Below are positions 51,683 to 60,373 of a stretch of 64,000 nt of DNA, in pieces. How positions within the stretch are numbered: position 1 is the stretch's first letter; every line of letters begins with the position of its first letter. Source of the DNA: Thermomicrobiales bacterium. GTDB taxonomy: Bacteria > Chloroflexota > Chloroflexia > Thermomicrobiales > UBA6265. The stretch lies in the NCBI GenBank assembly GCA_020432165.1, contig JAGQGU010000004.1:62001-126000 (forward strand), read 5' to 3'. The position numbers and the translations under genes were made by a program. The notes below the pieces were generated by a model, which saw nothing but the letters and a program-made list of their open reading frames with translations, did no database searches and was not told the origin of the DNA.

Positions 51683-53035
51683 ATGTCTTTCAAGAACGAT
51701 CCGGTTTCTCGTCGCACAGCACTCAAGTACGCCGGTGCTCTTGGTGTTGCGGCTGGGGCAGCGGCCCAGTTGCGGGCCGCATCGGCACAAGATGCTACAC
51801 CGGAGGCAACAGCAGTAGAGTATCCGGCTCCCACCGCCTACACGCCGGCTGGTCCTCAGGTGGAGAAGCTGGTGTTGTGGACGCGATCCAGCCCGGATTC
51901 CTCCCCGAACGAGTTCAATGCTCTCCAGGAAGTGGCCGCCAAATACACCGAGTACACTGGCACCGCCGTTGAGTTGGTGACTGTACCGGATGGTGATTTC
52001 CGCAGTCGTTTGAGCCTGGCTGCTCCTGGTGGTGACGGCCCGGACATCTTCGGTCCTGTGGCCCACGATTGGATTGGTGAAGTCGCGCTGCAGGGTATCG
52101 CCGCGCCATTCACCACCGATGATCTGGTCGGTTTCGAGGATATCCCGCAATCGACCATTGATGCTGTCACCTACAACGGCCAGATGTACGGCTATCCGCT
52201 CATGTCTGAGTCGCTCATCCTCTTCCACAACAACGATATTGTGGCTGAAGCCCCGGCCACCTGGGATGATCTGGTCACCAAGGCAACGGAAGCCACCCAC
52301 GACGATGTCTATGGCTTCGGCTTCCAGGCCGTGGAGCCATACTACCTGGGCGCATTCTTCCATGGCTTCGGTAGCTACATCTTCAAGAACAACGATGGCA
52401 CGCTGGATTATGACGATATCGGACTGAACAACGAAGGTGGCGTGGAAGCCGCCAAGTTCGTCCGTGATATGGTCGCCAACCAGGTTCCTCCGATCCCGGA
52501 AGACGTGCTTGATCAGCCGAACGCTGGTGGTTTCCTTGATGGAATCGAGGATGCTGGCCTGCTCGGTATGCGCATCAATGGTCCGTGGCGCGAGCCAGGT
52601 CTGCAGACCGCAGGCGTGAACTACGGTGTCGCCAAGCTGCCGACCCTGCCAAATGGCAATCCTCTGCAGCCCTTCTCCGGTATTCAGGTAATGGAGATGA
52701 ACGCCTTTGGTGAGCAGCAGGATGCCGCCAAGGATCTCATCAACTACTTCGGCTCTTCCGAAGCTGTGGCCATTCTGGTCGCTGGCTTCAACAAGCCGCC
52801 GGTACACATGTCCCTGCGCGATGCCGCGGTGGAAGTGAATCCGAATCTGGCGGTGGTGATGGACCAGGTGGTGGATGCTGTGCCGATGCCGAACATCCCA
52901 CAGATGGCGCAGGTATGGACACCATGGGGCGATGCCGTGCTTGGTATCGTTTCGGGTAACGTCAGCGATGACGAAGTCCAGTCCATGCTGGATACAGCGG
53001 TGGAGCAGATCAAGGCGAATATCGCGGCGAACTAG
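51683..53035 (+). CDS. Tat-exported maltodextrin-type ABC substrate-binding protein
   Basis: A 450-residue family 1 solute-binding protein. The signal SRRTALKYAGALGVAAGAAA is a Tat signal, with a Thr/Glu/Ala-rich mature end. The fold is shown by KLVLWTRSSPD, AAPGGDGPDIFGPVAHDWIGE, YGYPLMSESLILFHNND and NAGGFLDGIEDA with GMRINGPW. The two permease genes and two GH13 enzymes that follow point to maltodextrins as ligand. GAAAGGG precedes the ATG. A strong hairpin after the stop separates it from the permeases. Confidence 0.9.
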   Translation: MSFKNDPVSRRTALKYAGALGVAAGAAAQLRAASAQDATPEATAVEYPAPTAYTPAGPQVEKLVLWTRSSPDSSPNEFNALQEVAAKYTEYTGTAVELVTVPDGDFRSRLSLAAPGGDGPDIFGPVAHDWIGEVALQGIAAPFTTDDLVGFEDIPQSTIDAVTYNGQMYGYPLMSESLILFHNNDIVAEAPATWDDLVTKATEATHDDVYGFGFQAVEPYYLGAFFHGFGSYIFKNNDGTLDYDDIGLNNEGGVEAAKFVRDMVANQVPPIPEDVLDQPNAGGFLDGIEDAGLLGMRINGPWREPGLQTAGVNYGVAKLPTLPNGNPLQPFSGIQVMEMNAFGEQQDAAKDLINYFGSSEAVAILVAGFNKPPVHMSLRDAAVEVNPNLAVVMDQVVDAVPMPNIPQMAQVWTPWGDAVLGIVSGNVSDDEVQSMLDTAVEQIKANIAAN

Positions 53036-53064
53036 CTTCGACGTTCACAGTTAGCACTCGGAAC

Positions 53065-53092
53065 GCCGGGGAGGGATGGTCACCTCCCCGGC
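53065..53092 (+). promoter_or_regulatory. Intercistronic hairpin between binding protein and permeases
   Basis: A perfect 10-bp GC-rich stem (53065-53074 with 53083-53092) with an 8-base loop, no T-run. Such hairpins protect the upstream mRNA and keep the binding protein more abundant than the permeases, as in malE-malF of enteric bacteria. Confidence 0.7.
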
Positions 53093-53128
53093 TTCGGGAA
53101 TTCATGACGATTATGCCGGGAGGAGAAG

Positions 53129-54094
53129 ATGCAGCAGGCTCATCAATCTGTGGCAGGTTCGGGATTCGTTGAACCGCCGCCACAGGAGAAACGTTTCACC
53201 TGGCCCACCGCCTACTGGTATCTTTTGCCAGTGGCACTCTCGGCCCTCGTCTTTACCATCGGGCCTTTCTTCTACACCTTCTACATCTCCTTCACCAACT
53301 ACCATCGCGTTTTTCGAGCTCGCGATTACGATTGGGTCGGGCTCGAAAACTACCGGCGAGCGCTTTCTTCTGGTGGCGAACTCTTTCCGGTGCTTGGCTG
53401 GACCTTTGCGTTCATGTTCATCAGTACCGCACTCAACGTTTTTGGCGGTCTGATTCTTGCGCTCCTCCTCAACAACAAAGAGCTTCATGAGCGCAATATC
53501 TATCGCACTCTCTTGATCATTCCATGGGCGCTACCGGGCATCCTCACCATTCAGGTGTGGTCCGGTCTTTTTGGTTTGTCTGGTCCCTTTAATCTCATTC
53601 TCGAGAACATGGGCTTTGAGCGCGTCCGCTGGCTCATGGAGGAACAGCCCGCCAGAGCGGCCCTGCTGATAGCCAACTTCTGGTTGAGTTATCCCTTCTT
53701 CATGACAGTGGGTCTGGCGGCGTTGCAAGCCATTCCGCGTGATCTCTATGAGGTCGCCGATCTCGATGGGGCCGGTTCTTCGCAGATCTTCCGCGATATC
53801 ACCTGGCCCTTCCTGATTGCTTCGGTCACTCCCCTCCTCATCACGCAGCTCGCTTTTCAGTTCAACAATGCTGGACTCATCATCTTGCTTACCAACGGCA
53901 ATCCGCAAGCCTATCCTGGTGCACGGTATGGTGTCACCGACACGCTCGCAAGCTTCTCCTACAAACTGATTAACGGTCAGGGCAATGGTGACATGGGCTA
54001 TGCGGCCGCATATGGTGTCTTCACCTTCCTCATCATCGCGACCTTCACGTTGCTGAGTTCCAAAGTGACCAATGCATTCAAGGAGGCAAACTAA
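53129..54094 (+). CDS. Maltodextrin-type ABC permease (MalF-like)
   Basis: A 321-residue inner-membrane permease with six or more helices (WYLLPVALSALVFTIGPFF, TFAFMFISTALNVFGGLILALLL in part). The EAA loop that contacts the ATPase reads PRDLYEVADLDGAGSSQIF near residues 208-226. The start at 53129 follows GGGAGGAGAAG. It is joined to the next permease by a one-base stop-start overlap. No ATPase gene is in the operon. Confidence 0.9.
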   Translation: MQQAHQSVAGSGFVEPPPQEKRFTWPTAYWYLLPVALSALVFTIGPFFYTFYISFTNYHRVFRARDYDWVGLENYRRALSSGGELFPVLGWTFAFMFISTALNVFGGLILALLLNNKELHERNIYRTLLIIPWALPGILTIQVWSGLFGLSGPFNLILENMGFERVRWLMEEQPARAALLIANFWLSYPFFMTVGLAALQAIPRDLYEVADLDGAGSSQIFRDITWPFLIASVTPLLITQLAFQFNNAGLIILLTNGNPQAYPGARYGVTDTLASFSYKLINGQGNGDMGYAAAYGVFTFLIIATFTLLSSKVTNAFKEAN

Positions 54095-55032
54095 TGGCTG
54101 GTATTTCCACGGTTAGTAGCGCTCCTGTTAATGCCCAGGTAGCTACCAAGAAAGCATTTGTCGAATCCGAGCTGCAGAAGACGGACTGGCGTCACAGCGC
54201 CAAATTCCAGAGTTCACTGCGCACATGGCTGATCCGTATCATCATCTGGATCGTGTTGATCGTCGTCATGTTTCCGGTCGTCTACGTGGTGATGACAAGC
54301 TTCAAGGGTGACGGTAAGGGACTTAACTCCCAAACACTCTTCCCCCGCGAATATACGCTCGATCTCTATCGGCAGCTGTTACGGCCGGGATCGAACTTCC
54401 TGCGCTGGGTGCAGAACTCGCTCATCATGGGTGTGACCGCGGGCGCATTGCAGGTCATCTTCTCCACATTTGGTGGATACGCCTTCAGTCGCATGAAGTT
54501 TGCCGGGCGGAAGCATGGCATCCTCTTCTTGCTGATTATCCAGATGCTGCCAATCAACATGCAGGCCGTGGCGTATTACAAGATGCTCGGCGCGGTTGGT
54601 CTCACCAACACTCGCATGGGAATTATCCTGATCTTTGGTCTTGGTGGTTCGGCACTCTCGGTGTGGTTGATGAAGAACTTCATCGATTCCATTCCACGCG
54701 ATCTGGATGAGGCATCGTACCTGGATGGTGGTACCCAGTGGACTACATTCTGGCGTGTCATCTTCCCGCTCGTGCAGCCAATGTTGGTGGCTCAGTTTAT
54801 CTTCGGCTTTATCGGTGTTTACAACGAGTATGTGCTCACCAGTATCCTCATTTTCGATGATCGCCTCTATCCGTTGGGCGTTGGTGTACGCACATTCAGT
54901 ACCGCCGTCAGCACATCGTGGACGCTCTTCTGTGCGGCCGCTGTGCTCGGGTCAGTGCCGATTCTCATTATCTTCTTCGCAGCCCAGCGCTTCCTGGTGG
55001 AAGGTCTCACACGCGGCGCGGTGAAGGGCTAA
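54094..55032 (+). CDS. Maltodextrin-type ABC permease (MalG-like)
   Basis: A 312-residue permease with a basic 45-residue cytoplasmic head and six helices. The EAA loop is PRDLDEASYLDGGTQWTTFW. It forms the heterodimeric channel with the preceding protein. The segment GVYNEYVLTSILIF and the end RFLVEGLTRGAVKG are typical of MalG relatives. Confidence 0.9.
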   Translation: MAGISTVSSAPVNAQVATKKAFVESELQKTDWRHSAKFQSSLRTWLIRIIIWIVLIVVMFPVVYVVMTSFKGDGKGLNSQTLFPREYTLDLYRQLLRPGSNFLRWVQNSLIMGVTAGALQVIFSTFGGYAFSRMKFAGRKHGILFLLIIQMLPINMQAVAYYKMLGAVGLTNTRMGIILIFGLGGSALSVWLMKNFIDSIPRDLDEASYLDGGTQWTTFWRVIFPLVQPMLVAQFIFGFIGVYNEYVLTSILIFDDRLYPLGVGVRTFSTAVSTSWTLFCAAAVLGSVPILIIFFAAQRFLVEGLTRGAVKG

Positions 55033-55049
55033 TAGCGCGAAAGGTTCGC

Positions 55050-56534
55050 ATGACGACTGAGATGAACAATCACCCCCGGTTCCCTCTGGAACCGGGTAAG
55101 GTGACCGCCCCAACGTGGGTAAAAGACGCCGTTTTCTACCAGATTTTTTCGGATCGATTCGCGAAATCTGCACGCGTCAACAAGCCAGCGGGTCTTGAGG
55201 ATTGGGATACCGATCCCACCACTTTCGGCTATAAGGGTGGTGACCTTCTCGGAGTGGCAGAACATCTGGACTACATTCAGGAACTTGGTATCAATGCGCT
55301 CTACCTGAATCCGATCTTTCAGAGTGCCAGCAATCACCGCTATCACACCCACGATTACTTCCGCATCGATCCTCTCTTGGGAGGAGATGCCGCCTTCGAT
55401 GAGATGTTGGCGGCTTGTCATGAGCGCGGTATTCGCGTGGTGCTGGATGGCGTGTTCAATCACGCCAGTCGTGGTTTTTTTCAGTTCAACGATGTGCTGG
55501 AGAATGGTGAATCGTCACCGTGGCGCGACTGGTTTGTCTTCGAGAAGTTCCCGCCAAACGCCTATGATCACGGCAAAAAGCCCGAATATCAGGCGTGGTA
55601 CGGCCTGCATGCGCTTCCGAAGTTCAATACCGACAATCCGGAAGTGCGCGAATTTATCATGCAAGTCGGCGAATATTGGCTGCGCAAAGGAATAGATGGC
55701 TGGCGTCTGGATGTGCCGCATGAGATCACCACACCGGGTTTCTGGGAGGAGTTCCGGATACGGTGTCGTACGATCAATCCCGAATGCTATATCACTGGTG
55801 AGATCTGGGATCCTGCACCCGAGTTTCTGCGTGGCGATCAGTTCGACTCGGTCATGAACTATGTCTTCACTGAAGCTGTGCTGGGGTTCGTGGGTCGTGG
55901 TCACATCGTGAAAGAACACCAGGAAGATCGTGGCTACAATCCGTGGCCAGGTTTCACCGGCAAGGAGTATGCCGATCGTATTGACAAGCTCCTGGCACTC
56001 TACGACTGGAATGTAACGAACGCCCAGATGAATTTGCTGGACTCGCACGACACACCGCGGGCATTAACGCTGATGAGCGATGATGTGCGCAGCCTGGAAC
56101 TTGGCTATTTGCTGCTCCTCACCTACCCAGGCGCTCCCAGCATCTACTATGGCTCCGAGATCGGCGTTGATGGTGGTATGCCGGATAAATGGGCCCGACG
56201 AACGATGCCCTGGAGCAAACCGGATACATGGAACACCTACCTACTGAGTAATGTGAAGAGCCTGGTGTCCCTTCGTCATGCGCATCCCGCGTTGCGAGAT
56301 GGCGATTATCAGGGCCTCTGGGCTTCGGCAATGAGCTACGCCTTCCTTCGATCTCACCATGACGGTACATATATCATCGCCGTCAATACTGGGGCCGAGC
56401 GTGATACCGCTCCACTTGCGGTCCAACAGGCGACCGAACTCCTCTTTGCCATTGGTGATGCCGAGATGACTACCTCGGGTGAACTCGCGCTCGGAGCGCA
56501 GTCCGCTGGTATCTGGAAGGTGATGAATGGATAG
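55050..56534 (+). CDS. Cytoplasmic GH13 alpha-glucosidase/cyclomaltodextrinase-like enzyme
   Basis: A 494-residue GH13 enzyme without signal peptide. The start at 55050 follows GCGAAAGG; a longer frame overlapping the permease was rejected. Conserved regions: I DGVFNH, II GWRLDVPHE with the nucleophile Asp, III YITGEIWD with the acid Glu, IV LLDSHDTPR. The opening WVKDAVFYQIFSDRFA and the lack of an N-terminal CBM34 domain suggest a neopullulanase/cyclomaltodextrinase relative that degrades imported maltodextrins. It overlaps the next GH13 gene by 8 bases. Confidence 0.9.
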   Translation: MTTEMNNHPRFPLEPGKVTAPTWVKDAVFYQIFSDRFAKSARVNKPAGLEDWDTDPTTFGYKGGDLLGVAEHLDYIQELGINALYLNPIFQSASNHRYHTHDYFRIDPLLGGDAAFDEMLAACHERGIRVVLDGVFNHASRGFFQFNDVLENGESSPWRDWFVFEKFPPNAYDHGKKPEYQAWYGLHALPKFNTDNPEVREFIMQVGEYWLRKGIDGWRLDVPHEITTPGFWEEFRIRCRTINPECYITGEIWDPAPEFLRGDQFDSVMNYVFTEAVLGFVGRGHIVKEHQEDRGYNPWPGFTGKEYADRIDKLLALYDWNVTNAQMNLLDSHDTPRALTLMSDDVRSLELGYLLLLTYPGAPSIYYGSEIGVDGGMPDKWARRTMPWSKPDTWNTYLLSNVKSLVSLRHAHPALRDGDYQGLWASAMSYAFLRSHHDGTYIIAVNTGAERDTAPLAVQQATELLFAIGDAEMTTSGELALGAQSAGIWKVMNG

Positions 56535-58305
56535 CAGGGTCACCGGCGACTTTATCTTCGGCACACTCGGCACGGACGAACTCCGTCTCGCGCATGAGAA
56601 AGGTCGGCTACGACATCTCTGGCATGGATCGCGAGTCTCTCCTCCAGATCCGCGGCCGGGCGACGAGGTTACCTTTACCGTCACGGTTGGTGTCCAACTG
56701 AGTGTGTCATCGATTGAGATACTGTTGACGCGTAATGGTTCTCGTCCAACAGAATTGGCTGAAAGCGTCGCCTGCAAGCGGCAATCGGTGGAATGGAGCA
56801 CGATCGCCTGGGGATATGTGGAAACCTGGACTGCCACGATGCCTGCCGAGCAGGAGGAACTGTGGCGATACCAGATCAGGGCTATCACACCAAATGGAAA
56901 AACGATCTGGGCTGATGTGCACGAGTTCACCGGTGAACCGGGTCTCTTTGCCCTCTCTATAGATACTGCGAGGGAACCTTCCTGGCTTGGCAATGCAGTC
57001 ATCTATCAGGTCTTTGTCGATCGTTTCGCTCGCGATCATGGCCAAATGTTCGAACTACAACCCACGCTGAACGACATTTGGGGCGGTACACTACGGGGCG
57101 TGATAGAGCATTTGGACTATATCCAGCAGCTCGGCGCGAATGCCATCTGGCTTTCACCCATCTTCCCCTCCCCGACGCATCATGGTTACGATATCACGGA
57201 CTACATGGCCATTGAGCCGCGACTGGGAAGTATCGAGGATTTCGATGAGCTGGTTGCGGCGGCACATGCGCGCGGCATCCGTATCATCCTCGATTTTGTG
57301 GCCAGCCACTGCTCGAATCTCCACCCGGTCTTTCAGCGTGCACTCACAGACCCTCAGGCATCGGAGCGTGACTACTTCATCTTCAATAAAGATGGCTCCT
57401 ACGAGAGTTTCTTCGGCGTCGAATCAATGCCGCGTATCAATGGCGATAGCGAGCCAGCATTGGATTGGTTGCTGGAGGCAACCGATTTCTGGCTGGATCG
57501 GGGTGTGGATGGCTTCCGTCTCGATTATGCGATCGGCCAGAGCTTACAGTTCTGGACTCTGTTCAAGCTTCACGTGCAGCAGCGGAACCCGCAATTCGCA
57601 CTGATAGCGGAAGCGGTTGATAGTGCCGAGACTCTCCGATCCTATCGCGGACGACTGGATGGTGTGCTCGACTTTCTCTTTCTGGAGAAGGTGCGGTCAT
57701 TCATTGGCTTTGAGGAATCGAGCGCGGCCGAGTTCTGGAGATTTTGCGATCGTCACATGCAATGGTTTACCGACGGACCTCGTCCGGTAACCTTCCTCGA
57801 TAACCATGATATGAATCGACTCCTCTGGATCGTGCAGGGTGATACCCGCAAGCTCAAGATCGCCGCGCTGGTGCAGTTCACTCTCCCCTCGCCTGCTGTT
57901 ATCTACTACGGTACCGAGGTTGGTCTCAGCCAATGGCATGATCTCGAGTTTCCCGATGGTTCGCGACGAATGGAAGAGAGTCGCACACCAATGTTGTGGG
58001 GTGCTGATCAGGACCGGGATCTGCTGGATTTCTACCGATCCCTTCTTTTCTGGCGAAAGAAGTTCAGCATCGATCAACTCGAGGCAAGGTTGGTTCACGC
58101 GGGTGATGATGGCACACTTGTCTACACGATCGGTCCGTGGCTGGTTGTGATCAACCGTGGTGGTGAGCCTGCCGATATCGCCCTGGACGAGCCTGGATCG
58201 ATATGGCTTGCTCTCGGAACGGATCGAGACGTGCAACTACAGGGCAATCTGATTTCGCTGCCTCCATACAGCGGGGCAATACTTGCCAATCAACTTGCCC
58301 GTTAG
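56527..58305 (+). CDS. GH13 neopullulanase/maltogenic-amylase-like enzyme with N-terminal domain
   Basis: A 592-residue cytoplasmic GH13 enzyme. Residues 1-130 look like a beta-sandwich (CBM34-like), then the barrel starts with LGNAVIYQVFVDRFARD. Region I is DFVASHCS, with Ser where Asn is usual; region II DGFRLDYA gives the nucleophile; region III is LIAEAVDS; region IV FLDNHDMNR. A C-terminal beta domain ends the protein. Together with the preceding enzyme it should cut maltodextrins to glucose and maltose. The altered region I may shift specificity. Confidence 0.88.
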   Translation: MDSRVTGDFIFGTLGTDELRLAHEKGRLRHLWHGSRVSPPDPRPGDEVTFTVTVGVQLSVSSIEILLTRNGSRPTELAESVACKRQSVEWSTIAWGYVETWTATMPAEQEELWRYQIRAITPNGKTIWADVHEFTGEPGLFALSIDTAREPSWLGNAVIYQVFVDRFARDHGQMFELQPTLNDIWGGTLRGVIEHLDYIQQLGANAIWLSPIFPSPTHHGYDITDYMAIEPRLGSIEDFDELVAAAHARGIRIILDFVASHCSNLHPVFQRALTDPQASERDYFIFNKDGSYESFFGVESMPRINGDSEPALDWLLEATDFWLDRGVDGFRLDYAIGQSLQFWTLFKLHVQQRNPQFALIAEAVDSAETLRSYRGRLDGVLDFLFLEKVRSFIGFEESSAAEFWRFCDRHMQWFTDGPRPVTFLDNHDMNRLLWIVQGDTRKLKIAALVQFTLPSPAVIYYGTEVGLSQWHDLEFPDGSRRMEESRTPMLWGADQDRDLLDFYRSLLFWRKKFSIDQLEARLVHAGDDGTLVYTIGPWLVVINRGGEPADIALDEPGSIWLALGTDRDVQLQGNLISLPPYSGAILANQLAR

Positions 58306-58314
58306 GACAGATCT

Positions 58315-59115
58315 GTGAAATCCGCCAGCGTCTACATTTGGTCAAACTCGGATATCGGTGATTCCGGGCTGGAGTCGCTCAGACCGTTGCTTGCGCACAT
58401 GAGTGGCCACGTCGCCATTCTGCCGAGCAATATGGAGCATGACGATGCCAGAGCTCAGGGCGTTGCCGGGATGCTTCCAGACGACGCTACGGCGCACATC
58501 AAGGTGCCGATGACCGGAACAGCCGCGCGTCGTGCTTTTCTCACGCCGAGTGTCCTCGGACACTGGATTGACCGACCGGTGCTCGCCGCGGACGCTACCA
58601 TGAGTGCGGTTACACTGCCGCAGGATATCGCCCAGGCAAGCCATCGCATTGTGGTGCTAACCGTGGATGAATGGTATCGCCCCGGACCGTTTATCCTGGA
58701 TCTGCCAGCGCGATTCATTCACCCACGGCAACGTATGCGCCTGTTGGCGAGCAGTGAGCGTGGGGCCGTGGCGGCCGAAGTGGCAAGCGCATTCGTCTAC
58801 GATCTCTGCGTGATCGTTCATATTGACGTTGATGAAGGCCGACAGATGGTGATCGCGACGACGGATGCCATTGCGGCCGAGCTTATGGCTCTGGCACTAA
58901 GTGAGCTTGCTACGGGTGTTCCGCGCGGGTTTACCGGTCCGTGGGAGGATCTTGTCGTGCAGCGAGCGACCGAGCTTGAGTTGGGCGTTGTATTACCACA
59001 ACAAATCAGGCTCATCGTTGGCGGTGCCGCTGCCAATGACCCCTGGAGCATGGGCATGATAGAGCATGTACGAATGCGGTTGGGCATACCCAAACACATT
59101 GCCAATCTTCCGTAA
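58315..59115 (+). CDS. Unknown protein at the end of the maltodextrin operon
   Basis: A 266-residue soluble protein that I do not recognise. It starts with GTG 9 bases after the GH13 gene and is very probably co-transcribed. The sequence alternates strands and helices, with VYIWSNSDIGDSGLESLRPLL at the start (quoted in part as a recognisable anchor), IVVLTVDEWYRPGPF in the middle and DPWSMGMIEHVRMRLGIP at the end; the last is strongly hydrophobic-aromatic and looks like a conserved site. No signal, no membrane helix, no P-loop. A role in sugar metabolism or its control is only inferred from position. Confidence 0.7.
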   Translation: MKSASVYIWSNSDIGDSGLESLRPLLAHMSGHVAILPSNMEHDDARAQGVAGMLPDDATAHIKVPMTGTAARRAFLTPSVLGHWIDRPVLAADATMSAVTLPQDIAQASHRIVVLTVDEWYRPGPFILDLPARFIHPRQRMRLLASSERGAVAAEVASAFVYDLCVIVHIDVDEGRQMVIATTDAIAAELMALALSELATGVPRGFTGPWEDLVVQRATELELGVVLPQQIRLIVGGAAANDPWSMGMIEHVRMRLGIPKHIANLP

Positions 59116-59212
59116 GTGCCGCTATCATATGAGAAATGCGGTATACAGTTCTCACTGATGAGTCTCGTACCCTGACCTGGATGCTTCCGTCGTGACGAAT
59201 GGGGACCTGACA

Positions 59213-59308
59213 ATGAAGAAGATATTCGATGCCATCCGCGAATGGCTGGAGCGTATCTCTCCCACTCCCAAACCCGTGCCTGTACGGGTGCCGGTTCGCA
59301 AGCGCTAA
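59213..59308 (+). CDS. Predicted 31-residue small protein
   Basis: ATG at 59213 to TAA at 59306-59308, with GGGGA 9 bases upstream. The first 15 residues, MKKIFDAIREWLERI, form an amphipathic helix; the rest is a Pro/Val/Arg tail with a repeated PVPVRVPVRKR pattern. It lies 6 bases before the phospholipase gene, so it may be a membrane-associated microprotein translated from the same mRNA. Short length makes it uncertain. Confidence 0.5.
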   Translation: MKKIFDAIREWLERISPTPKPVPVRVPVRKR

Positions 59309-59314
59309 TATTTC

Positions 59315-60373
59315 GTGAAATTCAAACCACTTTGGTTGCTACTCGGTGTTGTGTTGATCGTAGCAACCACGGTGGCTGTGCAATTTCTTCCCCTCCGGTT
59401 ATCACGTGACGAGCGTTGTGTCCGAAACCTTTCCACGACAACTGCAGTCACCTCCGTATTCGTTCAGCCGGACGATGGGTACGCTCCAGTGCTCAATGAG
59501 ATCACGAACGCTCGTTGCACGATCGACATCAACATGTATTTGCTTTCGGACGATGTCATCATTGGGGCACTGGCTGATGCGGAAGAGCGCGGCGTCGATG
59601 TTCGCGTCATCCTGGAGCGCAATCCCTTCAATACCTATGGCAGCCAGAACGATGTCTTCGTACAACTCGAAGGACTAGGCGCCGAGGTGATCTGGTCGTC
59701 TGGGCAGTTTCAGTACAGCCACGCCAAGTATATGATCGTCGACAATCAGGTACTGGTGGTCACCAATCAGAATTTTACGGGTGCGGGATTCAACAGCAAT
59801 CGGGAATTCGGTATTGTCACGACCGATCCTGCTTTCGTTGCGCAGGCAAATGCTGTCTTTCTGGCCGATTGGCTGCGGGAGGATGCTGTGGTCGGGATAA
59901 CTAGTCTGATCGTGAGCCCGGTCAATGCACGGGCACGTATCATCGAGCTTATCAACGGTGCTGAGGAGAGCGTTTGGCTCTACGCGGAGGTTCTACGAGA
60001 CGAGCAGTTTACACAGGCTCTGGACGATGCTGCTGATCGTGGGGTTGATGTGCGCGTGATCGTCAATCCATCCACGGATGATGAGGATGTCCCCTACTTT
60101 CTGGATGCCTTTGATCATGGTGTTCAGATTCGGGTGCAGGAGAAGCCGTATGTACACGCCAAGCTCATCATCGTCGATGGAACGAAGGCGCTCGTCGGCT
60201 CGCAAAACTATAGTTACACCTCGCTCGATCGGAATCGGGAGATTGGGATGATCGTTGACGACGCCGATTCGATCACGAGGCTGACGGATGTTTATCTTTC
60301 CGATTGGGTGCGGGCATATCCAGTTGATTCCGTCGCGATTTCCTGTATAGGTTCAGAGACATATGACCCCTGA
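59315..60373 (+). CDS. Phospholipase-D-like protein, C-terminus rewritten by an IS
   Basis: A 352-residue protein with an N-terminal hydrophobic segment (PLWLLLGVVLIVATTVAV) that acts as signal or anchor, so the enzyme faces outside. Two PLD domains each carry an HKD motif: HAKYMIVDNQ with TNQNFT, and HAKLIIVDGT with GSQNYS. The HxKx4D residues are intact in both. PLD-family enzymes cut or transfer phosphodiesters in lipids or nucleic acids. The last ten codons, from 60344, lie inside the IS left end, so the natural C-terminus has been replaced. Start GTG at 59315. Confidence 0.88.
   Translation: MKFKPLWLLLGVVLIVATTVAVQFLPLRLSRDERCVRNLSTTTAVTSVFVQPDDGYAPVLNEITNARCTIDINMYLLSDDVIIGALADAEERGVDVRVILERNPFNTYGSQNDVFVQLEGLGAEVIWSSGQFQYSHAKYMIVDNQVLVVTNQNFTGAGFNSNREFGIVTTDPAFVAQANAVFLADWLREDAVVGITSLIVSPVNARARIIELINGAEESVWLYAEVLRDEQFTQALDDAADRGVDVRVIVNPSTDDEDVPYFLDAFDHGVQIRVQEKPYVHAKLIIVDGTKALVGSQNYSYTSLDRNREIGMIVDDADSITRLTDVYLSDWVRAYPVDSVAISCIGSETYDP
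60339..60343. repeat. Target-site duplication, left copy
   Basis: TTTCC directly before the left IS end; an identical TTTCC follows the right end. Confidence 0.85.
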
